Positions 48,287-56,166 of a stretch of 64,000 bases of DNA are shown piece after piece. Position 1 is the stretch's first letter. The number at the start of each line of letters is the position of its first letter. This DNA comes from Cyclobacteriaceae bacterium (GTDB lineage: Bacteria > Bacteroidota > Bacteroidia > Cytophagales > Cyclobacteriaceae): assembly GCA_019694875.1 (NCBI GenBank), contig JAIBBC010000003.1, forward strand, positions 798,469 to 862,468, written 5' to 3'. The notes beneath the pieces are model-generated. The model worked only from the letters and a program-made list of their open reading frames with translations. It had not been told where the DNA came from and did no database searches. A program made the position numbers and the translations under genes.

Positions 48287-51200
48287 TTATTTCACCTGCA
48301 CCCTTACTCCCTGTGAATGACTGGTGAATTCAGGAGCATACATGCACTGGATTGTAGTGATACCGTTTGAGAAATCACCTTTCTGTGAAACCCGCAATGC
48401 ATATTCAAATACATACGTTCCTTTCGGCATGTAACCGATGAAGAAATTTGTCGCCAAATCGCGCGGACTCTCATAATAATACAGTCCATCCTGATACTTG
48501 TGCGTAGACAGCGTAGACACCGGCTCGAAGCCTGCAGCACGCATGTCTTTGAGGTGAACATATTCCAGGTTCCGATCTACCCGTAGTTCAATGCGCACTT
48601 TAATCAAATCGCCAACATGGAGCTCCTTGCCTGTGATGGGTGTAATCACCGGACCGCGATCGGTGTTCTGCTGCAGGAACAAATCTTTCTTCAGCTTCAA
48701 CGGAGTTTCAGCCGGAGTAATTTTGTCGAGTTGCTCGAAGTACTGCCAGTACACTGCTCCCCACGCTACGCCATCATCAGTTTTTGTAACCGTGACATTG
48801 CCCATTTCAGGCTTAATCTCACTTGCCTGCCATGCGGTTTTAAAATAGCCGGTTCCGGCCTCAACTTTTGTATCGGGGCGTTTAGATGGATCAACGGTTT
48901 CATTCCCTACCTTTATTTCAACCAGCTTGCTGCTCGCCAGCGCATCAGACCCTCTGCGGAGCAGCGCATAACAAGCTTCAACAGTCGCTTTCGTGGTTTT
49001 CCAATCCTGGGTTTGTTTCTGCTTGAGCAGCCAAACCTTCATGTCCTCAACGGATTTCTGATCGTTGGCCACTTCATCGTACACTTCGATCATCAACGCC
49101 TGGGTTTCAATCGGTGCCTGGTACCAGTAGTAACCGTAATCGCTCTTCCAGTACATTCCCATTTCTTCCGAATGCAATGCTTTTTCGGAGAACGACTTGA
49201 GCATCGCTCCGGTTGTTATCTTGTCATCGAAACGGTGAAGCGCGAGACACGTCATTCCCTGCATGTACATGTTTGTGTTTAACCAGTACTTCTTCGCCTG
49301 TCCCAGGAAATAATTGAACGCATCCTTCATGTTACTCGGGATTTCAACGTCTTTGAAGTAACTACGGATGTACAAATAATGGTACTGGATGTAGTTGATA
49401 TTGTCATCCTCGAGGTTAATCTTCTTCTGTCGCGCAAGCTCTCTCAGCTCATCGTAATCGCGTTTGATTTTGCTGTCGAGGAATCCAAGCGCGTTCTGAA
49501 CCATTCGCCAGGTTCTGTCGTCTTCGCGCACCGACTTCACTCCCATCACATCCAGGTGACCCATTCCCGCAATGATGTGCTGTGTCATGTACCGGTCTTC
49601 CGGGAAACCGGGAAACCAGCTGAAGCCACCATTCGCAGCCTGTGCTTTGATGATTTTATCCAGCGCGCGGGATTGTTCGTTAGCCATGCGGTTGAGATCG
49701 AATAACACACCGATCATCCGCTTGCGCTGACTTTCGTCCTTTGCCTGCAATACCCACGGAGTTTCTTCCAGCAGGGCCGACTTCAATTCCTGGTTCTTTT
49801 CCAGGTTTGAAAGCAACGCATCGGGCTGGATGTTCTTCCACGTATCGAATACCGATTTAATTCTCGGGTTCGAGTTTGCGATGTGCGAAGCAATGCTGTT
49901 CGCATAGTATTTGCTGAACGTCTGTTCAACACAGTCGTATGGATATTCCATCAGGTAAGGCAATGATTGAATCGCATACCACGCGGGGTTAGACGTAAAC
50001 TCAAGCGTATATCGCTGGTTACGGAGTGTTGGAGATGTGTTGTTCACCAGCTTGTCGAGTTTGAACGTTTTGGTTTGCTTGCCGCGAATCGGTAATGGCA
50101 TTGTCTCCGTTACCAGCATACGATTGGTAACAACCGGCAACACCATTTCTTCACCGTCTGAGAAATCGCCCGATTTCGCCACAATGCGATACGTTATTGC
50201 CTGCAAGCCTTCAGGAATTTCGATGCTCCACTCCAGGTTAGCACTTTGCTTTGGCTTCAGCGAGAAGTTCTGCACGGTAGTTTTGTTTTTCATCAGGTCA
50301 TCAACCGGCTTCATGGTAAGCGCATCGAAAAACTCGAGGCGGGCCTGACCGGTGAGATCTTTATCGACCGAACTGCTGATCTTGGCAGAGAACTTCATTT
50401 TATCATTCTCCCGGAAGAAACGCGGCTGGTTCGGAACCACCATGATATCCTTTTGGGTAACAAGTGCGTTAGTGGTTAACCCCGACTTCAGGTCTTTTGT
50501 GTGCGCGAAGCCGAGCATTTTCCAGCGGGTTAATGCTTCCGGAACCGTGAACTTCACGATGATTTCACCTTTTTCGTTGGTCATTAAGGTTGGATAGAAG
50601 AAGGCGGTTTCATTAAAGTTCGTTCTGACTTTAACATCCGACATATCCATTTTCTTAGGTGTGCCATCTTTTGTTTGCCCAGCGACAGATGGAGGTGCCA
50701 CTGAGTCTGCTGCAGTAGTGTCAGCATAACCAAAACTTGCCTCATCATCTGCCGCTTCCTTTTTCGACTTGGCAGGAGCTGCAGCCATTTCCATGGCGAT
50801 ACCAGGCGCGGAACGATATCGCCTGTAGTCTCTCGAATAATAGTAGAAGTTATATCCAAACCAGTTCAGGTAATCGAACGATGGGTAATTTGCACTCCGT
50901 GAATGACCCGGATTCCAACCCGAAGTAAACAAGTTCATATTCTGGTTGGTGAATCCGTTCACACTGGCCCAGCCCAATTCACTCGAATTGTAATTATAGA
51001 ACGAGGCATACCATTGATGCATGCTGAATTCATCGAGTGAGGCATCGTACAGGGTCGCCACCATTTCAGCAGCAACTTTATCGGCCTTTTTGCCTTTTAC
51101 AATAATCTTCCATTCTTCATTCGCACCCGGTTGAAGCTTATCCCGGAAGGTTGCGAACGAGATATCCAGTTCTTTGTTCGTGTAAGGAACGCCAATGATA

Positions 51201-54200
51201 TAATCCTCCGAGTAGAGGCGGTTATCTTTAATGAACGTATAATGGACCGCCAGGTTCCCACGGTATTCTTCCTTAATCGGAATTTCGAATAACCGTTGTT
51301 CTTTGTTAAGCATGATCCACTGGCTTGATACCAGCGTCCCGTCAAGCTCAAGTTCGTATAACACGTGAACCGAAGGCTCGGAAGTTCCGGTTACGAAAGA
51401 AGCTTTTTCACCCGGCTCGACCGACATTTTAATCGGCTTGTAGTCATGAACCGCGGGAACAGCCAGTGTTTTAGCTTGCGTATTGAAGACACTGAAGTAG
51501 CTTACCTCTTTCACTTCATTTCCATCTTTGTCGCGTGAGGTGATTTCTGCAACATATTCGCCTTCCGTCCAGTTTGAAAGATCTGCGATTTCCAGAACCT
51601 TGCTCTTCTCACTATCAAAGGTCACAGAAAGCACCTCCTTCTGACGAGGCCATTTAAACTTGTTTGTTTCATCGGCAAACAAATCGTGTGGGAAAAGTTT
51701 ATAGTACTCTTCACGCGAATAAATACTACGATCGGCCTGTTCCCACATCCGCGCACGAAATGCTTTATCGGGCGACTTCAATGAAAAAATCTTAATCTGA
51801 CCTTTTGCGACCTGAAACTGACCTGCGAGATTGTTTGTGATGATGTCGAATTTGGTTTTCGCAGGTTTCGCTTTGTCGATATCACTCATGGAAATACCCA
51901 CCACCAGCGATTTGTAAGCGACCGAAATTACCGTGGACGAACTGTGCGTTTCACCGTTGATATCCGTTACATCGGCATAGACCGTATAGTTAAAGGTTGG
52001 ATCCGATGCCCGATCAACCGACAAATCAGGAATTGCTTTGAAGTCAATGATAAACTTGCCATTCTCATCCGTTGTTGCAGAGCCATTCACGATTTCTACG
52101 TCAGCTGATTTCGGGTACCAGCCCCACCGGTACCACCACCAGAATGGAAAGTTCGCGGTGCGAACTACGCGGTACTGAACCGATGCGCCATCAATGTTAG
52201 CGCCAGAATATGCTTTTGCAAATCCTTCTGCTTTGATCTGGTCGTTCAGCCTGAATGATGCCGTAACCGGGTTGAACCCAACTTCAAACTTCGGACGTTT
52301 GTACTCTTCCACTGAAAAGTATGTTTCCCCGCTGCCATCCGTATTTACAATGCTCATGTTTCCGGTGAGACCGGATGAAGGTGCTGTAAAAACTCCATTA
52401 AATGTTCCGTATTCGTTGGTTGTCAGATTCAGCGTAGCGACTTCCTGATGATTCACATCGTACAACGTTACACTTACCGGAAACTTCGCGAGGATTTTCG
52501 GATTCTTACCATCGGTCTCAATTACAAGACCTTTGAAATATACGGTTTGACCCGGCCGGTAGATGGCCCGGTCTAAAAAGAAAAATGTCTGCGTGCTTGA
52601 GTAGCGTCTGTCGCGTTCATACTGGTAAATTGACTCAGAGTAATAATAGCGCCTGTCAACGGATTCGGTACTATTGAAGTCTTCTCCTTTTCGGAACGTC
52701 ACAGAAAAACTTCTTCGTTCTTCATCCTTAAACAATGGAACTTTGAAATACCCCTTTGCATCTGTCTTGTAGCTACCACCCTTCACGAGTTCGTATTCAC
52801 CTTTTGAACTGTTATATCGCTGCGTGTGGACGGTTGCTTCTACACCTGTTAAAGGTTCACCGCTTTGGCGATGAAGAACAAAAAATTCTGTTCCCCCATC
52901 CGGTGACAACCGATGGATATAGCCGATGTTTGAAACTACCGTAAATGCATAAGCAAGCCCGTTACCCCCTGTTTTGAAATCGGACTGATGGCTGAACAGT
53001 ACCATGTATTCCCCTTCCGGTACAGCATCCAGCTTTACTTCCAGGCTATGTTGCTGGTAATCGCCATCGTCAGGTAGTTTGTAGTTACCGGTTTTAACCG
53101 GGCTTTTGGCGATGAAGTACTTAATGAATTCTTCTTCGCGATCAATGCTATACTCTTTATCAAGCTTTTTGCGAAGCTTACCGATTTCTTCACGGGTAAC
53201 TTTTATGATCCGATAGTGCAAGTCGGTAAAGTTGCGGTAGCTTACGCGACTTCGGAACGGAAGATTCGGGACATTAATTTCTTCAATTTCTGCCTGAACT
53301 GATTTATTGAGAATATCTTCCTGCATGTTCTCACATAAAATTGCTCCGTCCGAATTTGGGAAACGTTTTTTCGCAGCCTCGCACAGCTCAAATGCTTTCT
53401 TTAAATCCCATTTATGATCATCGCTTTGCAGAGGCTTATACTGCGAAGCTGATTCAACAAATATCCGTGCTTTTTCAACCGTAACTTTTCCAACCACCGG
53501 ATTGTCTGACACTTGTTTCTCCAGACTTTCAATTGCTTTCAGGTAGAGTTCGTCTTTCTCGGGAAGAATCAGGTGGCTTTTCACGAACGAAAGTCTTTTT
53601 AAATCAACTTCCACCCACGCAGCAGGATCGCTGTCGTTCAAATGAAAACGTTCAATGTCCTGCAGAAGCTGCAGCGCATAAAATTTCATGGACGTTGTAT
53701 CCTTCGATTCAATCTTCAGTGTTACGAATGTTTTTGCATCCGCAAGGTATTCCGGCTTATCAATCTCAAACGCATACGCAGGTTTGGTAAGATCCGGTTC
53801 TGAAGATGAAAAGAAGTCAATCGCCCGATTTGCCAGAAAGTCGTACAGGGTTGGACGAAGTTGACGACCCAGTTCATTGCCACGGTAAATTACCGGTTCG
53901 TAAACATCGATTTTTTCAATTTTGCTTTTTTCGGCATCCTGCAAGCTGAGTTTGTATTGTTGTGTTGTTTCGGAAACGATTTTCGCCAAACTCCAGGTTT
54001 CAATATCCTCTACGTTGAAGTCGACCGTTTCGCTGCGGTTCATAAACTCGTAACGGTTCTGCTGGTAGTATTGCCAGTACATTTCACCCAGCATGGAATG
54101 GAGCAACGGCTTTACCGGGAATTTTGCCTGATCGGCCTCGTGCCGGATCCGGGTAAGATTTTTTATGAAAGCATCCTCCTCTTTGGCATCAGTGAATTTA

Positions 54201-54457
54201 AGCTGATGAATATACGCCTTGACCAGTTGGCCGGAGTTGTCGCGTGCCTTTGCTTCGCGTTCAATTTCTAATACTGCCTTACGTGCCGATTCGGGCAAAC
54301 CTTTGCTTTCAAATTCTGTTACTTCTTTCCAGGCTTTGTCGAAGTCAAATGGGCTCATCGTGTCGGTAGGTTTTTTGTCGGTTTGGGTCGAACTGTTTTG
54401 GGTTGAGGTGCATTGAATCAAAAAAAGCAATGCCAGTATAAAAAGTTGATTTTTCAT
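48287..54457 (-). CDS. Alpha-2-macroglobulin family lipoprotein
   Basis: A 2056-residue protein from the ATG at 54457 with a lipoprotein signal (LLFLIQC, lipidated Cys about 16). The N-terminal 600 residues are a helical/beta region; then come macroglobulin (MG) domains (RAIYRPGQTVYFKGLVIETDG is the classic MG motif), a bait-like low-complexity segment rich in Ala, Ser and Lys (about residues 1220-1265), the thioester CVEQ at Cys1509 (YPYDCVEQTFSKYY) and the alpha-alpha toroid complement-like domain. It is larger than E. coli YfhM (1653 residues). It likely sits in the periplasm and traps proteases. The partner pbpC is not adjacent. Confidence 0.95.
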   Translation of the reverse strand: MKNQLFILALLFLIQCTSTQNSSTQTDKKPTDTMSPFDFDKAWKEVTEFESKGLPESARKAVLEIEREAKARDNSGQLVKAYIHQLKFTDAKEEDAFIKNLTRIRHEADQAKFPVKPLLHSMLGEMYWQYYQQNRYEFMNRSETVDFNVEDIETWSLAKIVSETTQQYKLSLQDAEKSKIEKIDVYEPVIYRGNELGRQLRPTLYDFLANRAIDFFSSSEPDLTKPAYAFEIDKPEYLADAKTFVTLKIESKDTTSMKFYALQLLQDIERFHLNDSDPAAWVEVDLKRLSFVKSHLILPEKDELYLKAIESLEKQVSDNPVVGKVTVEKARIFVESASQYKPLQSDDHKWDLKKAFELCEAAKKRFPNSDGAILCENMQEDILNKSVQAEIEEINVPNLPFRSRVSYRNFTDLHYRIIKVTREEIGKLRKKLDKEYSIDREEEFIKYFIAKSPVKTGNYKLPDDGDYQQHSLEVKLDAVPEGEYMVLFSHQSDFKTGGNGLAYAFTVVSNIGYIHRLSPDGGTEFFVLHRQSGEPLTGVEATVHTQRYNSSKGEYELVKGGSYKTDAKGYFKVPLFKDEERRSFSVTFRKGEDFNSTESVDRRYYYSESIYQYERDRRYSSTQTFFFLDRAIYRPGQTVYFKGLVIETDGKNPKILAKFPVSVTLYDVNHQEVATLNLTTNEYGTFNGVFTAPSSGLTGNMSIVNTDGSGETYFSVEEYKRPKFEVGFNPVTASFRLNDQIKAEGFAKAYSGANIDGASVQYRVVRTANFPFWWWYRWGWYPKSADVEIVNGSATTDENGKFIIDFKAIPDLSVDRASDPTFNYTVYADVTDINGETHSSSTVISVAYKSLVVGISMSDIDKAKPAKTKFDIITNNLAGQFQVAKGQIKIFSLKSPDKAFRARMWEQADRSIYSREEYYKLFPHDLFADETNKFKWPRQKEVLSVTFDSEKSKVLEIADLSNWTEGEYVAEITSRDKDGNEVKEVSYFSVFNTQAKTLAVPAVHDYKPIKMSVEPGEKASFVTGTSEPSVHVLYELELDGTLVSSQWIMLNKEQRLFEIPIKEEYRGNLAVHYTFIKDNRLYSEDYIIGVPYTNKELDISFATFRDKLQPGANEEWKIIVKGKKADKVAAEMVATLYDASLDEFSMHQWYASFYNYNSSELGWASVNGFTNQNMNLFTSGWNPGHSRSANYPSFDYLNWFGYNFYYYSRDYRRYRSAPGIAMEMAAAPAKSKKEAADDEASFGYADTTAADSVAPPSVAGQTKDGTPKKMDMSDVKVRTNFNETAFFYPTLMTNEKGEIIVKFTVPEALTRWKMLGFAHTKDLKSGLTTNALVTQKDIMVVPNQPRFFRENDKMKFSAKISSSVDKDLTGQARLEFFDALTMKPVDDLMKNKTTVQNFSLKPKQSANLEWSIEIPEGLQAITYRIVAKSGDFSDGEEMVLPVVTNRMLVTETMPLPIRGKQTKTFKLDKLVNNTSPTLRNQRYTLEFTSNPAWYAIQSLPYLMEYPYDCVEQTFSKYYANSIASHIANSNPRIKSVFDTWKNIQPDALLSNLEKNQELKSALLEETPWVLQAKDESQRKRMIGVLFDLNRMANEQSRALDKIIKAQAANGGFSWFPGFPEDRYMTQHIIAGMGHLDVMGVKSVREDDRTWRMVQNALGFLDSKIKRDYDELRELARQKKINLEDDNINYIQYHYLYIRSYFKDVEIPSNMKDAFNYFLGQAKKYWLNTNMYMQGMTCLALHRFDDKITTGAMLKSFSEKALHSEEMGMYWKSDYGYYWYQAPIETQALMIEVYDEVANDQKSVEDMKVWLLKQKQTQDWKTTKATVEACYALLRRGSDALASSKLVEIKVGNETVDPSKRPDTKVEAGTGYFKTAWQASEIKPEMGNVTVTKTDDGVAWGAVYWQYFEQLDKITPAETPLKLKKDLFLQQNTDRGPVITPITGKELHVGDLIKVRIELRVDRNLEYVHLKDMRAAGFEPVSTLSTHKYQDGLYYYESPRDLATNFFIGYMPKGTYVFEYALRVSQKGDFSNGITTIQCMYAPEFTSHSQGVRVQVK

Positions 54458-54463
54458 TTTACT

Positions 54464-54471
54464 CAAAGTTA
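54464..54471 (-). promoter_or_regulatory. Predicted -7 element of the alpha-2-macroglobulin gene
   Basis: TAACTTTG on the minus strand lies 6 bases before the ATG at 54457. No -33 TTG at the right distance. The transcript would begin at or next to the start codon. Confidence 0.4.
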
Positions 54472-54557
54472 AGGATACTATCAGAATACGGTAACGTAAA
54501 ATAAGTCACTGCATAGATGTTACAGCGAGTTTTATTCCACAAAATTCAAAACGCCAG

Positions 54558-54592
54558 GTAGTTCAAAAAACGCTTGTTTTGAACTGCTTTTT
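54558..54592 (+). terminator. Plus-strand hairpin with T-tract, no upstream plus-strand gene
   Basis: GTAGTTCAAAA pairs with TTTTGAACTGC (one G-U pair) around an 8-base loop and is followed by TTTTT. Both flanking genes are on the minus strand. The palindrome ACCCGGCCGGGT follows at 54594-54605. Confidence 0.4.
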
Positions 54593-54678
54593 AACCCGGC
54601 CGGGTGAACAGTGTGTTTGGTTTAGTGAATACCTGAAATAACTTAGGCAGGAACAGGCGATGTAATTTTGCAGCTCAA

Positions 54679-55347
54679 TTACTTCATTTCGTGGTAACGC
54701 TCGAACACGTAAGCAATTGATTTATAAGACAATTGGAGGGCATGATAGACTTCCTTGGGGTTCATCCAGCGCAATTCCTCAATGTCTTCCTCCACGGCAG
54801 GTCGCATTTTGGAATCATCGATTGCGTCCATCACGTACCAGCGCGTTTTCTTGAGCATGGCGCGCTTGTTCATGGTGTAGGTATGCCACGTGGTGCAGAT
54901 TTTCTTTCCGAGCTTAACCGACATGTTGCATTCTTCGGAAACTTCACGGACCGCAGTATCCTTGTATTTTTCTTTCTTTTCCTTTTTGCCTTTCGGCAGA
55001 TCCCATTTCTTCATGCGATAGATCATGAGAAACTTATCTTTCTTTCTCACTAGCCCACCAGCCGCTTTAATCACCTTGAATTTGCTTTGAAGATAAGTTT
55101 TCAGGCCCTCATAATCGGCCGGAGAAATATGCAACGACAACAACGCAGTTGGTACAGGCGAGTTGAGGAAATTCAATAAAATATCCAGGTCGTTTTCGTG
55201 GGCGTTTTGTACCCAAACATGGTGGATAAGCTTGGAAGTCGTGATCGTTTCAACGGATGCATCAATTACCAGATTGAACTGGCCATCGGAAGGATTCTCT
55301 TCTGCGTGGTACATCCGCACGGGTACATCATTAATAAAAATGATCAT
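54679..55347 (-). CDS. NUDIX hydrolase with N-terminal extension
   Basis: A 222-residue protein from the ATG at 55347 (the frame extends to 55374, but the domain begins MIIFINDVPV). Residues 1-95 are an N-terminal domain found in Bacteroidota relatives, and residues 95-200 the Nudix domain with box GKKEKKEKYKDTAVREVSEECNM, matching GX5EX7REUXEE. WDLPKGK precedes it. It probably hydrolyses a nucleoside diphosphate derivative or is a decapping-type enzyme. It is divergent from pyrE, an arrangement I recall as common in Bacteroidota. Confidence 0.88.
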   Translation of the reverse strand: MIIFINDVPVRMYHAEENPSDGQFNLVIDASVETITTSKLIHHVWVQNAHENDLDILLNFLNSPVPTALLSLHISPADYEGLKTYLQSKFKVIKAAGGLVRKKDKFLMIYRMKKWDLPKGKKEKKEKYKDTAVREVSEECNMSVKLGKKICTTWHTYTMNKRAMLKKTRWYVMDAIDDSKMRPAVEEDIEELRWMNPKEVYHALQLSYKSIAYVFERYHEMK

Positions 55348-55448
55348 GAAAAAAGCATTAACACCTGCATCCAATCAGCAAAAGAATAAATAATTCGGGA
55401 GCAGACAAGCGGTCGGGCGATTTTTTCCCGGCAATTTTTCAATAAATC

Positions 55449-55460
55449 TTACTGCAGTAA
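55449..55460. promoter_or_regulatory. 12-bp palindrome upstream of pyrE
   Basis: TTACTGCAGTAA is a perfect palindrome 53 bases before the pyrE start in the divergent NUDIX/pyrE intergenic region; a possible operator. Confidence 0.3.
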
Positions 55461-55512
55461 AAATGCTTTTTGGCGAATAACGAAGTGTGCCCGGGCATTT
55501 GTAATTTGCGCC

Positions 55513-56163
55513 ATGCCAATCATTAAAACTCAGGAAAAAACCGCAGGCAAAGTGGCCCAGATGCTGCTGCAGATCGAAGCCATTAAGTTGCGTGCCGACA
55601 ACCCGTTTACGTGGAGCTCGGGCTGGAAGTCGCCCATTTATTGCGATAACCGACTTTCGCTTTCTTACCCTGACATCCGTAAGGCTATTAAAGAAGGACT
55701 CGTGGAAGCGATTCGCGGGAATTTCGCTGCCGCGGAAGCCATTGCCGGAGTTGCAACCGCGGGTATTCCACAAGGTGCGTTGGTAGCCGAGGCCCTTAAC
55801 CTGCCTTTTGCGTATGTGCGGCCGAAGCCAAAAGATCATGGCATGGAAAACCTGATTGAAGGCCGCGTTACCAAGGGACAAAAGGTGGTGGTGATTGAAG
55901 ACCTGGTTTCGACCGGCGGAAGTTCGCTTAAAGCTGTTGAGGCTCTGCGCAAAGAGGGCGCTCATGTGCTTGGCATGGTATCGATCTTTAACTACGGTTT
56001 TGATATCGCAACCCGGAATTTTCACGATGCAGATGTTTCACTTGTAAGCCTGAGCGATTTCAGTCATTTGTTAACGTTCGCGGTTGAAAACAACTACATC
56101 AGCGAAAGTGAGTTAGTATCGCTGAAGTCGTGGCGGGTTGACCCGAGCAACTGGAAGAAGTAA
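55513..56163 (+). CDS. pyrE: Orotate phosphoribosyltransferase
   Basis: A 216-residue type I phosphoribosyltransferase that joins orotate and PRPP to make orotidine 5'-phosphate in pyrimidine synthesis. The PRPP motif is VVVIEDLVSTGGSS (residues about 116-129), the catalytic loop is YVRPKPKDHGMENLIEG and SSGWKSPIYCDNR is the substrate segment. It ends 3 bases from the stop of the convergent GH2 gene. No pyrimidine-type attenuator is evident. Confidence 0.97.
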   Translation: MPIIKTQEKTAGKVAQMLLQIEAIKLRADNPFTWSSGWKSPIYCDNRLSLSYPDIRKAIKEGLVEAIRGNFAAAEAIAGVATAGIPQGALVAEALNLPFAYVRPKPKDHGMENLIEGRVTKGQKVVVIEDLVSTGGSSLKAVEALRKEGAHVLGMVSIFNYGFDIATRNFHDADVSLVSLSDFSHLLTFAVENNYISESELVSLKSWRVDPSNWKK

Positions 56164-56166
56164 TCA

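Noticed and set aside
48617-49282. Plus-strand open frame of 221 codons inside the alpha-2-macroglobulin gene
   Set aside because: Antisense to a gene with clear family motifs; composition is not protein-like and no start signals are seen.
55375-56025. Minus-strand open frame of 216 codons opposite pyrE
   Set aside because: It is a mirror of the strongly supported pyrE gene, with His/Arg-rich composition typical of antisense frames.
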